Assembly (NCBI GenBank): GCA_025917655.1
Contig: CP084620.1
Coordinates: 1,736,001 to 1,800,000, forward strand
From: Chlorella sorokiniana
Lineage: Eukaryota > Chlorophyta > Trebouxiophyceae > Chlorellales > Chlorellaceae
DNA length: 64,000 nucleotides
Direction of reading: 5' to 3'
The position numbers and the translations under genes were made by a program. Below the pieces are notes generated by a model. The model was not told where the DNA came from. It did no database searches and was given only the letters and a program-made list of their open reading frames with translations. Of this stretch, positions 1 to 11,900 are shown in pieces (the stretch's first letter is position 1; each line of letters opens with the position of its first letter).

Positions 1-111
1 CTGGGTGTGAGCCTGACAGGCGCTGTGCCGTGCCCCTGCTTTGCTGTGCTGCCTGCCCCTTGCTGTGAGGACTCGGTGCCTGCCCCGCCGCCGTCCCTGC
101 CCCACCCGCAG

Positions 112-262
112 CGGCATCCGCCACGGCGTGGACCTGGACCGTCTGCTGGACGCCTCGCGCTTCATCTGCGAGGCGCTGGGCCGCCGCAACAACAGCCGTG
201 CGGCGGAGGCGCTGCTGAAGAAACGGGCCGCTCTGCAGGAGGCGGCGGCGACGGCGGCCTAG
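112..262 (+). CDS. HMGCL: HMG-CoA lyase, last exon only
   Basis: The final exon opens after the acceptor CCCGCAG and reads GIRHGVDLDRLLDASRFICE, then ALGRRNNSRAAEALL, ending at TAG 260-262. This matches the C-terminal signature of hydroxymethylglutaryl-CoA lyase (G-x2-GVDLDKLL-x3-x-FI-C-x-AL-x-R), the enzyme that splits HMG-CoA into acetoacetate and acetyl-CoA in the last step of leucine breakdown, usually in mitochondria. The catalytic barrel lies upstream of the window, so only the C-terminal roughly 50 residues can be judged. The tail after the family core is alanine-rich and has no obvious peroxisomal C-terminal tripeptide. Bases 1-111 are the end of the preceding intron. The next gene starts 100 bp downstream on the same strand. 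Confidence 0.8.
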
Positions 263-362
263 CCTTGCGGTACGCCGGTACGCGTTGCCCCTCCCGGACG
301 TCTGCACAGGACCTTGTTTGCCTTCCTGTTGTCGCTCTTGTAACGGGCACCTTGTTGGCATC

Positions 363-3300
363 ATGAGCAAGCCGTCAGAGGGGAAAGAGCCGTTGGGTGG
401 GGAGCCTCAGGGCGAGCACCTGCCCCTTGTGCCAGAAGGGTCACAGGAGGGAGGCACCGTGGGCTCTTCCAGCCTGCGCAGCTTTGGATCCGAGCCAGAC
501 AGCCCCGGGACGGCTGCCAAGGACCTCCCCTGCAGCCCTTTCGACCAATTGGTGGACAGCAGCAGCGTGGCGCCGCCCCCAAGGCTCAAGCTAGCCAAGC
601 CCGTGGGGGCCTCAGCGATTGCAGACATCCTCACCCCCAACCCCCACCACCTGCGCATCAAGAAGCTGTCGGCTGGGGCTGCGCTGCCAGACGGTGAGGG
701 GGCAGGCTGGGCGGCTGTCCAAGGGCACGCCGAGGGCTCGCTTGCCGCCCAGGTCGGCCACCTTGACCAGCTCGCTGCCACGTGCTTCAAGCCAACCGCA
801 GGGGACGCGCAGGAGGGGGAGGTCATCCAGTGCCAGACCATGCGCCACCTGCTGCGCCCCTAGTGCGTGGTCGCCCCGATGCGCGGCTGCTGCTGCTCTG
901 GTGCCTGCCGCTGCCACCTGCAGCACCCAAAGAACCCCTGCCCTACCTATTCACCCCGGTGCTGCCCCCACCCGTAAGGTTCTCCTCCGCAGCACCCCTC
1001 CCCTTGTGGCTGCGCAGCGACAGCCCCTTCCTCAAGGACTGCTACTTTGGCGGCGGCTTTGTCAGCGATGACGACCGAGTGTCGCTGCAGTCGCTGCTGT
1101 TCGCGTCGCCCACCAGCCGCGGCGCGCTGCACCTGGTGCTGCAGGGCGGCGTGCCGGTCGCGCCGCACGCGCTGGCACGCACGCTGAGCACGCCGCGCAG
1201 CTCCGTGGACACCAACCAGGTGGGGGTGCTGAGGGAGGAGACACTGCCCGAGGGGGACGGCCATGTGTGGATCCTGCTGCTGGCCGCCATGGCAGGAGGT
1301 GGGCTGGAAGCGCTGTGCGACGTCGCTGCCTTTGCTGGCCACCTGCAGGACTCGTACTTCGATACTGTGCCGCGTTTTGCACTGCGTGCGGGGCCACGCG
1401 CCACCATCTACTACCAGCCAGAGGTCGGGCCTGCTGCCTGCCACCTGCTTTGACTGGCATGCATGAGTCTGCGCTCGACTGGCGCCTTGCCCTCGTGCTA
1501 GCCCAGCCACGCCGCTCCACCCAAGCTTGAGCCGTTTGATGCTGGGTGGGGTGCAGAAAACGCGGATGGCCATCGTGTGCTGCGGGGGCTGGCGCCGGGA
1601 GAGAACGATGTGGTGCGCGCGCTGGTGCTCAAGGTGAGGCGGGCTGGAGTCGAGATGCAGGCAGCTGCACTTCCTTTGCCTGCCTTCTGACGGCCTCTCG
1701 TGCTTCTGCCATGCTGCGCGTTGCCGCAACCTCTCTTGCACGGTACCCCACAGTCTGGTCACCGCCTGCCCGGCCCCTCACTCCCCCTCCCCTCCCCTTC
1801 CTTCTCCGCAAGGCCCTGGACTACGGCGTCCCCGACAAGAACATCCTCGGCATCCGCTTTGGCTTCAAGGGCTTCTACTCCAAGACGCACAAGCCCGTGA
1901 TGCTGACGCGGCAGGTGGGCGCCCTGCCCCCGCCTGGCAGCCGCTGAGAAGGGGGGCTTGCATATGACTCACTCCCTCGACCCCAGGCAGTTGTGCTGGT
2001 ACCCAACGCCCTCTGCCCCGCCTTTCAAAGGTCGTGGAGGACATCCACCTGGAGGGCGGCACCGTGCTGGGCACCTCAGAGGCGGGAGAGTGCGACGTGC
2101 TGGCGGTGGTGAAGCGCCTAGGTGGGGCGGCGGGGCGTTGCCGTCTGGCCCTCCATGCTGGCCGGCGGGCGGCAGCGGTGCCTTCAGGCCTGGTTGAGCA
2201 GCGATGACGTGCACCCTGCCCCGCACGCCCCCTTCAGACCTGTGGGCCGTGGACATGCTGTTTGTGATTGGCAACCAGCACGACCTCTCCTCGGCGATGG
2301 TGGTGCAGGTGAGCGTGCTGGGGTGTGCGTTGGAAAGCCGGGCTCTTAGAGTAGGGCAGGCAGGGTACCGGGAGGCATGCATGGCATGGGCTGCTGGCAG
2401 AAGTGCTGCACCTCCTCCTTTCTGGCCCTCCCAACCGTCTGGCGCCCTGCTGCTGCCCCGCATGCCCCGCAGCGCATGTGCGAGCAGTGCAATGTGCAGA
2501 CGGCGGTGATTGGGGTGCCCAAGAGCGTGGACAACGATCTGCTTATGGTGGGTGTTCATTATGAGGGGGAGGCATGGTGGCGCCCGAATCACTGAAGCCC
2601 CACACTCCCCTGCTTTGCTATCCTGCTCAGCCACTTGCGTGTGGCAACCATCAAGGCTTCCCTTGCGTTCGACTGCCCCCAGCTGGACAAGTGCTTTGGG
2701 TACGAGACGTGCGTGGAGGAGGCGCAGAAGGCGCTGCTGGCGGCCAAGGTGGAGGCGTCGTCGGCCTACCGCGGAGTGGGGCTCGTCAAGCTGATGGGCC
2801 GGTGGGCAGGGCAGAGGCGGCAGTCTGCACGGAGTGAAAAGGCTGCGTGTCTTCCACTGCTGGCTGCAAAGCTGGGCACAGCTGGCTTTGCACCCCTTGC
2901 TCACTGAACTCAGAGCACCCCCTTTCGCCCTTTCACCCAACACATCCCACCCCCACCCACCCGCATGCCTGCACAGGCACTCAGGGTTCATTGCAGTCAA
3001 GGCAAGGCCACTGCATTTTCCCTGTGACTTACCAACCCTGCATATGTATCTGCCCCGATTGGCCGGGCAGGGAGCTCTGCAGACTGGGGTGCAACGCTTT
3101 CCACCTGCGCCGTGCAGGCTGCGCTGGCCAGTGGGCTGGTGGATGTGGTGCTGATCCCTGAGGTGAGCCGTGAGCCACGCAGGCCAACAAGGCCTCGGCT
3201 GCGTTGGCAGCGTGGGATGTCAGGCGTGCCCGCCTGCCAGCCACGCCCTGGCGACCGCTTTGCTGGCCCGCCGGCAGGTGGCCTTCAGCCTTGAGCGTGT

Positions 3301-4378
3301 CGTTGCGTACATGGAGCGCCTGCTGGACAGCAGGGGCCACATTGTGGTGTGCATGGCCGAGGGGGCGGGCCAGGTGAGGCCCCTCTGACGGCACGCTCTC
3401 GAGCGGTCAGCAACACTCCCGGAAAGCCTGGGCGGAGGCCTCACCTTGTCCGTGGATGTGGGGTTGGATGTGCGCGCACCTGTACCGGACAGACACCCGC
3501 GCTGCTGTTTGCGCATTCCCTGCTTCCCCTTTCTGCCTCGGCAACGCCAGGTGTCGCCTGCCCTGCCCCGCAGGAGCGCTTCCCGCAGTGCGTGTTCAAG
3601 CCGGGTGAGGACCCCGACGGGTGCAAGGAGACGGACAGCGGCGCGTGGCTCAAGGGGGAGATAAAGAAGCGGCTGAAGGACGTGGACTGCAAGTACATCG
3701 ACCCCAGCTGTGAGGGCGGGGAGGGGCTGGGCAGCGACGAGAGCCGGCTTATCTGCTGGGCCCCACACTCCACCACACCTGCCATCACATCCACCCAGAG
3801 CCCCCTTGCTCCCGCAGACCTGATCCGCTCTATCCCTGCCACCAGCGATGACCGCGTGTACTGCAAGATGCTGGCGCACGGAGCGCTGCACGCCGCCTTT
3901 GCGGGGTACACGGCGGTGACGGTGGGCCAGGTCAACACGCACGTCGTCTTCCTGCCTCTGCACCTGCTGGCGCAGGCGCCGCGCAAGGTGTGTCGCCTGC
4001 CTGCGTGCAACAAAGCAGGCCTGGCAGCAGCTGACATAACCAGCAACTGCGCATGAGCACGATTTCTGTGATCCCGGTGCAGATGGACCCCAGTGGCGAG
4101 CTGTGGGGCAGAATGTGGGTAGCAAGAGGGGCGGTGCAGATTCTCTGCCACAAGCGCTGGCTTGGGTGCAGCGGCAGGCCTGGGCGGGTGCCCGACCCGC
4201 TCCGCAGCTGGACTGCAGCGGGTGATGTGGCTGCACCAACCCTGTCTTTCTGGCCATTGCTGCAGGTGTGCTGCCAACGGCCAGCCGCCGTTCAGCGATG
4301 GGCAAGAAGCTGCCAGCCACGCAATCTCTGCCTACACTTGACGTGCGCGGGTCACAGTTGGGACTTCCGTCTGTATAA
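363..4378 (+). CDS. PFK: ATP-type 6-phosphofructokinase, plant family, about 13 exons
   Basis: Glycolytic fructose-6-phosphate kinase. ATG 363 begins MSKPSEGKEPLGG, followed by a serine/proline-rich leader. Family blocks follow in order: VSDDDRVSL (about 1065), FALRAGPRATIYYQPE (about 1375), the first glycine loop CCGG-LAPGENDVVRALVLK (1580-1633), GIRFGFKGFYSK (about 1855), EDIHLEGGTVLGTSEAGECD (about 2040), DMLFVIGNQHDLSSAM (about 2255), the catalytic loop GVPKSVDND (about 2513), the plant block FGYETCVEEAQKALLAAKVE and GLVKLMGR (about 2785), HSGFIAV, VDVVLIPE (about 3143) and VVCMAEGAGQ (about 3350). A C-terminal exon around 4240-4375 reads TNPVFLAIAAGVLP and ends SQLGLPSV with TAA at 4376-4378. 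Two frame jumps without introns (1584-1588 and near 4240) look like missing bases in the assembly. The usual GG(D/N)GT nucleotide loop reads G-N-Q-H-D-L-S-S, so activity is uncertain. The 3' end converges with the next gene 157 bp away. Confidence 0.87.
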
Positions 4379-4535
4379 ATGGTTGAAAAACTTGCGTCTG
4401 TATATAACAGGAAGCACAACAGGCCGGCCTTTCCTCAAGGGACAGGCTGGTTGCCTTGCGTTATAAGTGCTGGCTGGACAGGACATGCGCATGTGCGTGG
4501 CTGGGGCTGCTGTCCGACTGTCGTCACAGGTCGCT

Positions 4536-5622
4536 TCAGGCCTTTCCCTCGTGCTCCTTCAGCTGCATATCCAGCAAAGGCAGGTCAGTGGCCAGCAGGG
4601 CTTGATTGATGGGCAATGTGACGCTGGCTGAAAGCGCAACTTCTCGCTGCACCCACCTCCTCCGCATACTCCTGCGCTTTCTCCAGCTTCCTGGGGTGGC
4701 CCTGCAGGGGGGCGCGTGACGGGAACGGAGCGCACCGCAAACGTTTTGACCAGCTGTTCAGCAGAAAAGTGGCCGCCCTTGCTCGGGGCTCTCCTCCCAA
4801 CAGCCGTCACCTGCACGAAGGGCAGGTCCTCCACGGGGTGGTGGCCGTGCACAGCGCGCGTCACCGCCGCCTTCTCGCCAGACGACAGCTCGCCGCGCGC
4901 GTGGCCGTGGCCGCCGCCGCCGCCGTGGCCGTGGCCGCCCTTGCCCTTGTGCTCCTGCTCGTAGCGGGCCGCCACCTGCAGGGTGTGGGGGAGATGTGCA
5001 CGGACTGCAGCGTTGCTGGCCTGCAGGGTTGCTGTCATTCCCATCCGTTGAAGGCGCAGGCATGCTGGCCTGCAGGATTGCTGCCTGCCGTTCCTATCCG
5101 TTGAAGGCACAGGCATGCTGGCAGGGCAGTGCAAGTAAGCAGCACCGAGTCCCCCGCTTCGCAAACCTCCTGGGCATACTCGTGCGCTGCCTGGGCATGC
5201 TCGGGGTGGCTGAAGGAATCAGGTGGGAAGAGCAAAAACAAGTTAAGTTCTTTCTACTCCCACTGTTGGGAGACTGAGGCACAGCCAGCAGGCGAGCTCC
5301 GCCGTCGCCGGGCGGCAAGCGGCAGCCGAGCGGCGCGAGAACCGCTTCACCCGGGCATGTTGATGTCGTCAGGCTTCACGCCGCTGTGGATCTGCCGAGT
5401 GATGGCGGCCTTCTCACCGGAGCTGCAGGCCGAGCAAACGACGAGAAAAAGTCAGTCCAAGGTTCATCCAAGGCTGGCAGCGCCGCGGTTCGTGCGCGAC
5501 AGCATGCACCATTGCCCAGGCAGCCTGCGCGGCTTTGGTGTCAGAGGGCTGCGGCTGGAAGGCGCTTGTGCGCAGGCAGACCTCAGGCCTCCGTGCTCTG
5601 GGTCGCCGTGACGCTTATCCAT
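4536..5622 (-). CDS. Small duplicated-module His/Gly-rich hydrophilic protein, 130 aa
   Basis: I recognise no family. A complete model fits with canonical splice sites and no frame break: exons 5622-5582, 5422-5351, 5209-5167, 4975-4811, 4701-4657 and 4562-4536 (393 nt, 130 residues plus stop). The protein starts MDKRHGDPEHGGL. It then carries two copies of a two-part module. Part A is LSSGEKAAITRQIHSG... in copy 1 and LSSGEKAAVTRAVHGH... in copy 2. Part B is GHPEHAQAAHEYAQE in copy 1 and GHPRKLEKAQEYAEE in copy 2. Between the copies lies KGGHGHGGGGGHGHARGE. Introns fall between A and B and right after B in both copies, so the duplication took whole exons. There is no signal peptide or membrane segment. 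Charge, lack of cysteine and the His-Gly linker recall stress hydrophilins or metal-binding linkers, but that is inference only. It is convergent with phosphofructokinase and tandem to NEF1. Confidence 0.8.
5013..5120. repeat. Tandem repeat in intron 3 of the small duplicated-module gene
   Basis: About 2.1 copies of a unit of roughly 50 bp (49 then 53 bp apart). Each copy carries GCTGGCCTGCAGG, then ATCCGTTGAAGGC and CAGGCATGCTGG. It lies between exons 3 and 4 on the minus strand and is not coding in the model. Confidence 0.75.
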
Positions 5623-5971
5623 GGTTCGACTTGGACACTGTCTGGAGCAGGGGTGTTGCCTGTGGCAGAGGTGCGCTACGTTTGTGGGACAGGTTCAAGG
5701 CTAGAAGCAAGGGTTCCAAGGCGCTCAGACGATATGCACATCAGCTGTGCGCTGTCGTGCCAGGTCAGCCCCTCAAGTAGCCGCCGCCAGCTGTGCCCTG
5801 CCTGTCCTGTCATGCTCAAGATTGCCTGGTTCACACGGAAGGATGGCCATGGCAGCCGCTGCGCCATCACAGCATGAGCAAAAGCAGGGCACTGCCAGGG
5901 CGCTTCCAGCACGGCGCGCTCTGCCGCCGCGCCGGCCAGCACTAGATGCAGGCGAGGCGGCGGGGTTGCTG

Positions 5972-8900
5972 CTACACCAGCGCGCGCCCCATCTGCTGCG
6001 AGGCCTGCTGCGCCGCCAGCAGCAGCGCGCCGCCGCCGCCAGCCCCACCCCGCGCTGGCCTGCAGCTCCTCCAGGTCCCCCAGCCACAGCACCAGCAGGT
6101 TGAGCGGCGCCACCAGCACAACCAGGCCCACCGGCGGCTGCGCGATCAAGGGGAGGGGGCAGCGTGGTGGGAGCGGCGGGCGATGCACAGCGCGGAGAGC
6201 CAGGAGGGAGGGAAGTGGGCACCCACACTGAGGACATGCCCCCAATCCTGACCATGCACCCCCCCGCCACCTACTCTGGAACACGCCCCCCCCCCCCAAA
6301 CACACCCCCCCGCCTTCCCCCGCCACCCATACATACCTGGTAGTGCAGGCGCCAGAGGTAGGCGAGCAGCAGCAGCTGGCAGGGCAGCGTGGCCAGCAGC
6401 AGCGTGGCGTTGCGGGCCAGGTACCAGGCGGCCCAGGCGCTGGGGCGCCCAGCTGCAGCCCCAGGTCGCCCACCAGCTGCCAGGCAGCTGCCGCCGCCAG
6501 GTAGGCCGTCACCGCAGCGCAGGGGGCGCGTACCGCCGCCTGTCCTCCAGCCAGGGCAGCAGCAGCGGGTCCTGCGCCAGCAGCAGCAGCACTGGGGCCA
6601 GCAGCAGGATGGCGGCGGGCGCTCCGTCGGTGACCTGCGGGCCGGGCGAGAGAGGAGGGGCACAGCGCTCTGGGCTGGGGGTCCGATGGGCTGGCAAAGA
6701 AAACAGGAGGCGCAAGGCAGGCCAGCACGGCGGGCCCGACTGCCAGCCAGCAAGCGCATGCGTGCCCCCGCAGCGCCAGCCAGCCGCGCCTTTGCGTTGA
6801 GGGCCAGGCTCAGGCCGAAGCAGAGCAGCGCCGTCAGGTTGCAGCAGGTGGGCACCCAGGACAGGCCCTCCTGCGCCAGCCGCTGCAGCGCCATGCCGCC
6901 CGCGCCCTGCACGGCCCGGCGGCAGCACGGTGTGGAGGTGGCGGCACGCCCAGCAAGGCAGTCATGGCCGCTGGCCAGCTGCAACCGCCAGGCGCTCCCT
7001 GACGCCCCGCTTGCTTCCTGATTAATCAAGCAGGGGCATACCTTGAGAGCGGAGCGCCCGCTGCCCGGCGACTGCGCCACCGCCGGCATGCACTGCCCCA
7101 GGAAGGATGCCGCCCGCTGGAAGGCCGCGTCGTCCAGACCCAGGGCAGCGGCGGCGGCTGGCACGGGCGGGCGGGGCCGCGCTGGCCCGCCAGCGCCGCC
7201 GCCACTCGCAGCTTCAGCGCAAACGCCAGCAGCAGCGACTCGGCGGCGTACACGGCCAGCACGGCGGCCCTGCAGGCGGGCAGGCGGGCGCGGCCGTGCG
7301 GGCGCAGGGTCAGGCCTCCTGGCTTGGGAAGCGGGGTTGCCGCTCCAGGCAGCGCAGGCGCTGGGCTCACGCCGGCAGCAGGCAGGCGGCTGGTGGCGGC
7401 GCTGGGCGCACCAGATCGCATCCCGCCGCTCATCATCCAGCTCCCGCCCGCTGTCGGGCAGCAGGCGCTCCGCCGCCTCGGGCAGCTCCGGAAGCTCGGC
7501 GGCCGAGGCGACCATGAGGGCCAGGGGCAGGCCGGCGGCCCAGGCAGCGCCCAGCGCGGGCATGATGGTGCCGGCGCCGGGCACGGGCAGCTGCAGCAGC
7601 ACCAGGAACAGCGCCGCCACCAGCGCCGTGACCAGGACGATGACCTGCGCGAGTGGGTGGTGGTGGTGTGCAGGTGGGTGGGTGGTGGAGGCAAGCGAAG
7701 GTGGTCATGCAGGCTACCACCCACAGCAAGGATCCATGCAGACGCAGAGAACTTATGGTGCTGCTCTACACCAGCAGCTGGCATGGGCGCCGACAGCAGC
7801 CGCTCTGCGCCCGGCCTGCTTTCCCCGCCCTGGCCCCACCGCAGCCCCCACCTGCAGCAGCGGCAGCCCGGGAAGAACTCCAGCGCCAGGTAGGCGGCCG
7901 CCAGGGTGGCGCTGCCCGCGGCCTGGCCCCCGCAGCAGCGGCCCCACCGCGCCGCCGCTGGCGCCCGGCTGCGTCATCGCCGACAGGCCCAGGAACGCGG
8001 CGCCCAGCATCAGCCACAGTGGCCAGTGCGTGCGCCGCCGCAGGCCGTCGCCTGCAGGGAGGCAGGCACGAAGGAACCCCGGTCAACATGCTCGGCCTCT
8101 GTTACAGGCACCCCAAGCGAGGGCGGCCTAGACAGGCGGCCCTTGATCCAGCGGAATGCAGAGCAGTGGAAGGCAGCGTGCGCCCCCTGCGCCCCTCCCT
8201 GCTCACCCCACACCGCCACATCGTCCTCCTCGTGCTGCGGCACGTGCCCCGCGTCCCACAGGCGCGGGCACAGCCCCAGCGGCAGCCCCGGCGGGCACTC
8301 GGCGCCGCCGCGGATGGGCAGGGGCGGGCGCAGCAGCACGAGCAGCGCGGCGAGGGCGGCGGCAAGCAGCAGCGCGCGCTTGGCGCCCTGAGAGTGCGGG
8401 TAGTAGCGCTGCACCAGGGGCAGGCAGCCCAGGGCCATGAGCCCCACCAGCAGGCCAGCCACCAACGCCTCTGCGGCAGGGGGAGGGTGGGGTGGGGGTG
8501 GGGGTGGAAGTGTAGCTGGGTGCGCGGCTGGTTGAGCTGTGTGCCACTGCATGCTCGTGCCGCTGAGATGCCTGCGCTGCAGGCCTGACCATCTTGCCTG
8601 CACCGCCGCGCCACAAGAAGCGGCCCCACCCACCTGAGGGCCGCCTGTCCAGCAGGAAGCGCGCGATGTCAAACACGGCGAGCGCGCCGCCACCACCGCC
8701 AACACCACCGCAGCGGCCAGGCCCAGCCCCTGCCAGGGCGGCAGGCGGCGCCGCCGCTCCCGCCCCGGGCGCTCCAGGTCGGCGGCGGCGTCTGCGCCCG
8801 CGCGGTGCAGCAGCAGCGGGGGGACGCCGCCAGCAGCAGGCCCAGCACAGGCAGCGTGAGGCGGGCCTCCGGCAGGAGGAGCATGGAGAGCTTGGCGGCG

Positions 8901-11900
8901 TAGGCGCACTGCAGCACGTAGGCGGGCACGTCGCCCACGGCGCGCGCGGCATGCAGGTGCCGCGCTGCCGCCAGCCCCAGGGCTGCAGGGAGGAGAAGGG
9001 GGGGGGAGGGAGTTTGGCTTGCGAGCGGACGAGAGCTTCCTGCCAGGCAAGCATTTGGGTGGCCGGCAATCAGCACCAGGCAGGCAGGCGGCACGACGGC
9101 AGCCAAACGCAGCTGCCCTGCGTCCCTCTGCAGCCACCGGCTGGCAACAGCCACCTGCCGTCGGACCATCCCGGGCGCCGCACTCGCCCACACTTTGCTG
9201 CCGTCATTCAACAACTATATCCCATGCCTGGTTCAAACCCCTGCCCCCTTAACAGTGGCATGTATCGCGCTCCTTCGGCCCCTACCAACACACAGACCCG
9301 CCCCACCCCCCCCCCCCCCTCCCTCGCACGCCGCCCTGCCCTCACCCGACGTGGCCGCCACCAGCCAGGGCGGGTACATGGAGTGCATGTTGTAGGTCAC
9401 CTCCTCGTGGTCCCCCATACAGCGCCTCCTCCAGCCAGCACAGCAGCGCTGCCTGCACCAGCAGCGCCCCGTCCAGCACGCCCTGGGGCGCATCTGCGGG
9501 CCAGGTTCGAGGGGTTTGGGAATGGCGGGATGAGAAAGGCAGGCCTGCCAGGCTGGTAGGAGGGCGGCTGGAGGCAGGCCGGCTGCCTTTCCGCAACAGG
9601 GAGCGGCAGAAGGGGCCTCGTCAACAAATCACGAGCACAAGCACACACAGCAGCGGGAGCGGGCAGGCAGGCCTGCAGCGTAGGCCGCAGGGCATCGCGC
9701 CTGAGTAGAGCAGGCCGGGTGCGAGAGCGGCGGGCAGCATGGCCACCACCACAACGACGCACAGCCAGCGCAGGGGCAGGCCGCCCAGCTGGATGTCCAG
9801 GAACCAAAAGTGGTGCCACACAAACCAGCCGCCTGCAGGGCAGGTCAAGGGCAAGCAGCAGCGATGTCGGCACATGCAGCAGGCACTGCTGGACATGCCC
9901 GGCAGGCCCAGCTGCACTCACATCACAGGGCCCTGCCGCTGCCGCGGGCCTACATGGATCCACCAGCGCAGCAGCCACAGCGGCACCAGCAGCCCCCACC
10001 CACCCGTGGCCAGCGCCCCCGCCACAAACAGCAGGTAGTCTCGCAGGGTGCGCGTGTCGTAAAACATGGCCAGCCCCGAGGCCGCCACCAGCGGGGCGGG
10101 CAGCATCCACAGCGGCAGGCCGCCCGCCAGCGTGCCCACCGCAGCGCTCAGCATGAGCAGCGGCCCCACCAGTCCCCTCCACCTCCTCGCCCAGCGAGCC
10201 GCTGAAGTGCAGCAGCACCAGCGCCGCAACGCCGTACATGACGGCTGCAGGGGGGCAGGGCGGCAGAGGAGCATGCGATCGTCTCGGGTGGGGGCTAGAA
10301 CGGCAAGTGCGCACGGCTGTGCAACAGTTGGGCGAAAAAGGATGGCATGGCGCTGCGCGCTACTGTCCCGACCTGCAGTCTTTATCAGCGTGCCCCTCTC
10401 CCTCCCCCGGATCCACCCACCCACACCAAGCCCTTGCCCTCCCGTCGACACTCCCCACACACACGCACACACCAACACCCACCCGTGACCGCCAGGTAGT
10501 TCCACGGCGCGGTGAGGCGGATGTACTGGTTGAAGGAGTGGAACACCACGCGCTCCTCCAGCGCCGCCAGGAACACGGCCAGGGAGGCGAGGAGGAGGAG
10601 GCGGCGCAGCGCGGCCACCGCGCGCCCCTCCCCCAGCCACCACAGCCCGTCGCGTAGCGCGCTCACAAACACCAGCGGCCCGCTACCCAGCAGCAGCAGG
10701 GACCAGAGGTGCACCCAGTGCGTGGCCACCGCCCAGTGGGTGGCGAGGTAGGTGGCCGCAGGCAGCGTGGTGACCAGCACAAAGGCGGCAAAGCCGTCGG
10801 CAGGGTCTTGCAGCGTGTGCGTCTTGGGCCCCGCGCCGCCTGTGTGCAGGGCGGGGAGGGGGGATATGGTGTGTGTGGGGGGGGGAGGGCGGCCGCTGGC
10901 CAGCATAAACACCCCATGGCCAGCAACGCACGCCCGGCTGAGCGGACAACAGTCGACATGGATGGCCTGCGCAAGCTCGCCCTTCCTGCCCACCTAGTGC
11001 GCTCTTGGGCTTGGGCCCCAGGTGGAAAGAAGAGGGCAGGGGCAGGGCGAAGAAGTAGTAGAGGGCGCAGAGCAGGGCGGCCAGGAAGAAGCAGGAGCTG
11101 CTCATGCCCACGCCCGCCACCATGCCCCACGTCTGCACCGCCGCCGTGACGGGCAGGCAGCCCGCGATAAGCATCTTTTCGAACGCAATGACCACGCCGG
11201 GGTACTGCAGCTGCACGAAGCGGAACTGTAGCGAGGCCCACAGGCCTGCAGTGCAAGGGACGCATGACGGGGCGCAGGCGCAACATAAGCAGAGAGCATC
11301 GTTGACCGGCTGCTCCATCGCACCACCAGCAGGCGACAAGGGCGCCGCCGCGCATGCAAATCATTTGAAAGCATCACCACATGCAATTCACTTGGGAGCA
11401 TCATCCCCAAGGCGGCTGCTGCAGCTGCTGCGCACCTGCCAGGAATAGGGAGAGCCCGTTGAGCACAAAGATGAGGAGGGTGAGGGGGATGGAGGTCTCG
11501 CTGCGCAGCAGCAGCGTGAGAAGATCATGGCCAGGTTGGCGGCGCCCATGGTGAGCCAGGAGGCCATGAAGGCGCCCTCCTTGTAGCGCAGCGCGTCCAG
11601 GATGTAGGTGCTCATCAGCCCCACCTGCGCCGCAGGGTGGGTGGGTTCAGGCCGCCAGCCCAGGCAGCTGCGGAGGCCGCGCAGCAGCAACACACATCCA
11701 AAGCAGCAGGCAATGCATAAAGTGTCCGGTAATCCAAGAATAAATTGGACACAGCATGATTTGTCGGTGTAAACCGCGGACGTGCAGCAGCTCACCGCAA
11801 GTGACGCCGACACCGCGTTGCCGCCGTACCCTGCCAGCACCACCAGGCTCGGGAGGAGCGCCATTGCCACCCTTCCGTTGTAGCGGAAGTCGTGTGGTGT

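Noticed and set aside
9195-9245. GGTTCAAACCC, resembling a tRNA T-arm
   Set aside because: The flanking bases do not pair into a T stem, and no acceptor or anticodon arm is found. It lies in a NEF1 intron.
6270-11400. Long plus-strand open frames opposite NEF1
   Set aside because: They are antisense shadows of GC-rich exons; their translations are Arg/Pro/Ala-rich with no family similarity, whereas the minus strand matches NEF1 throughout.
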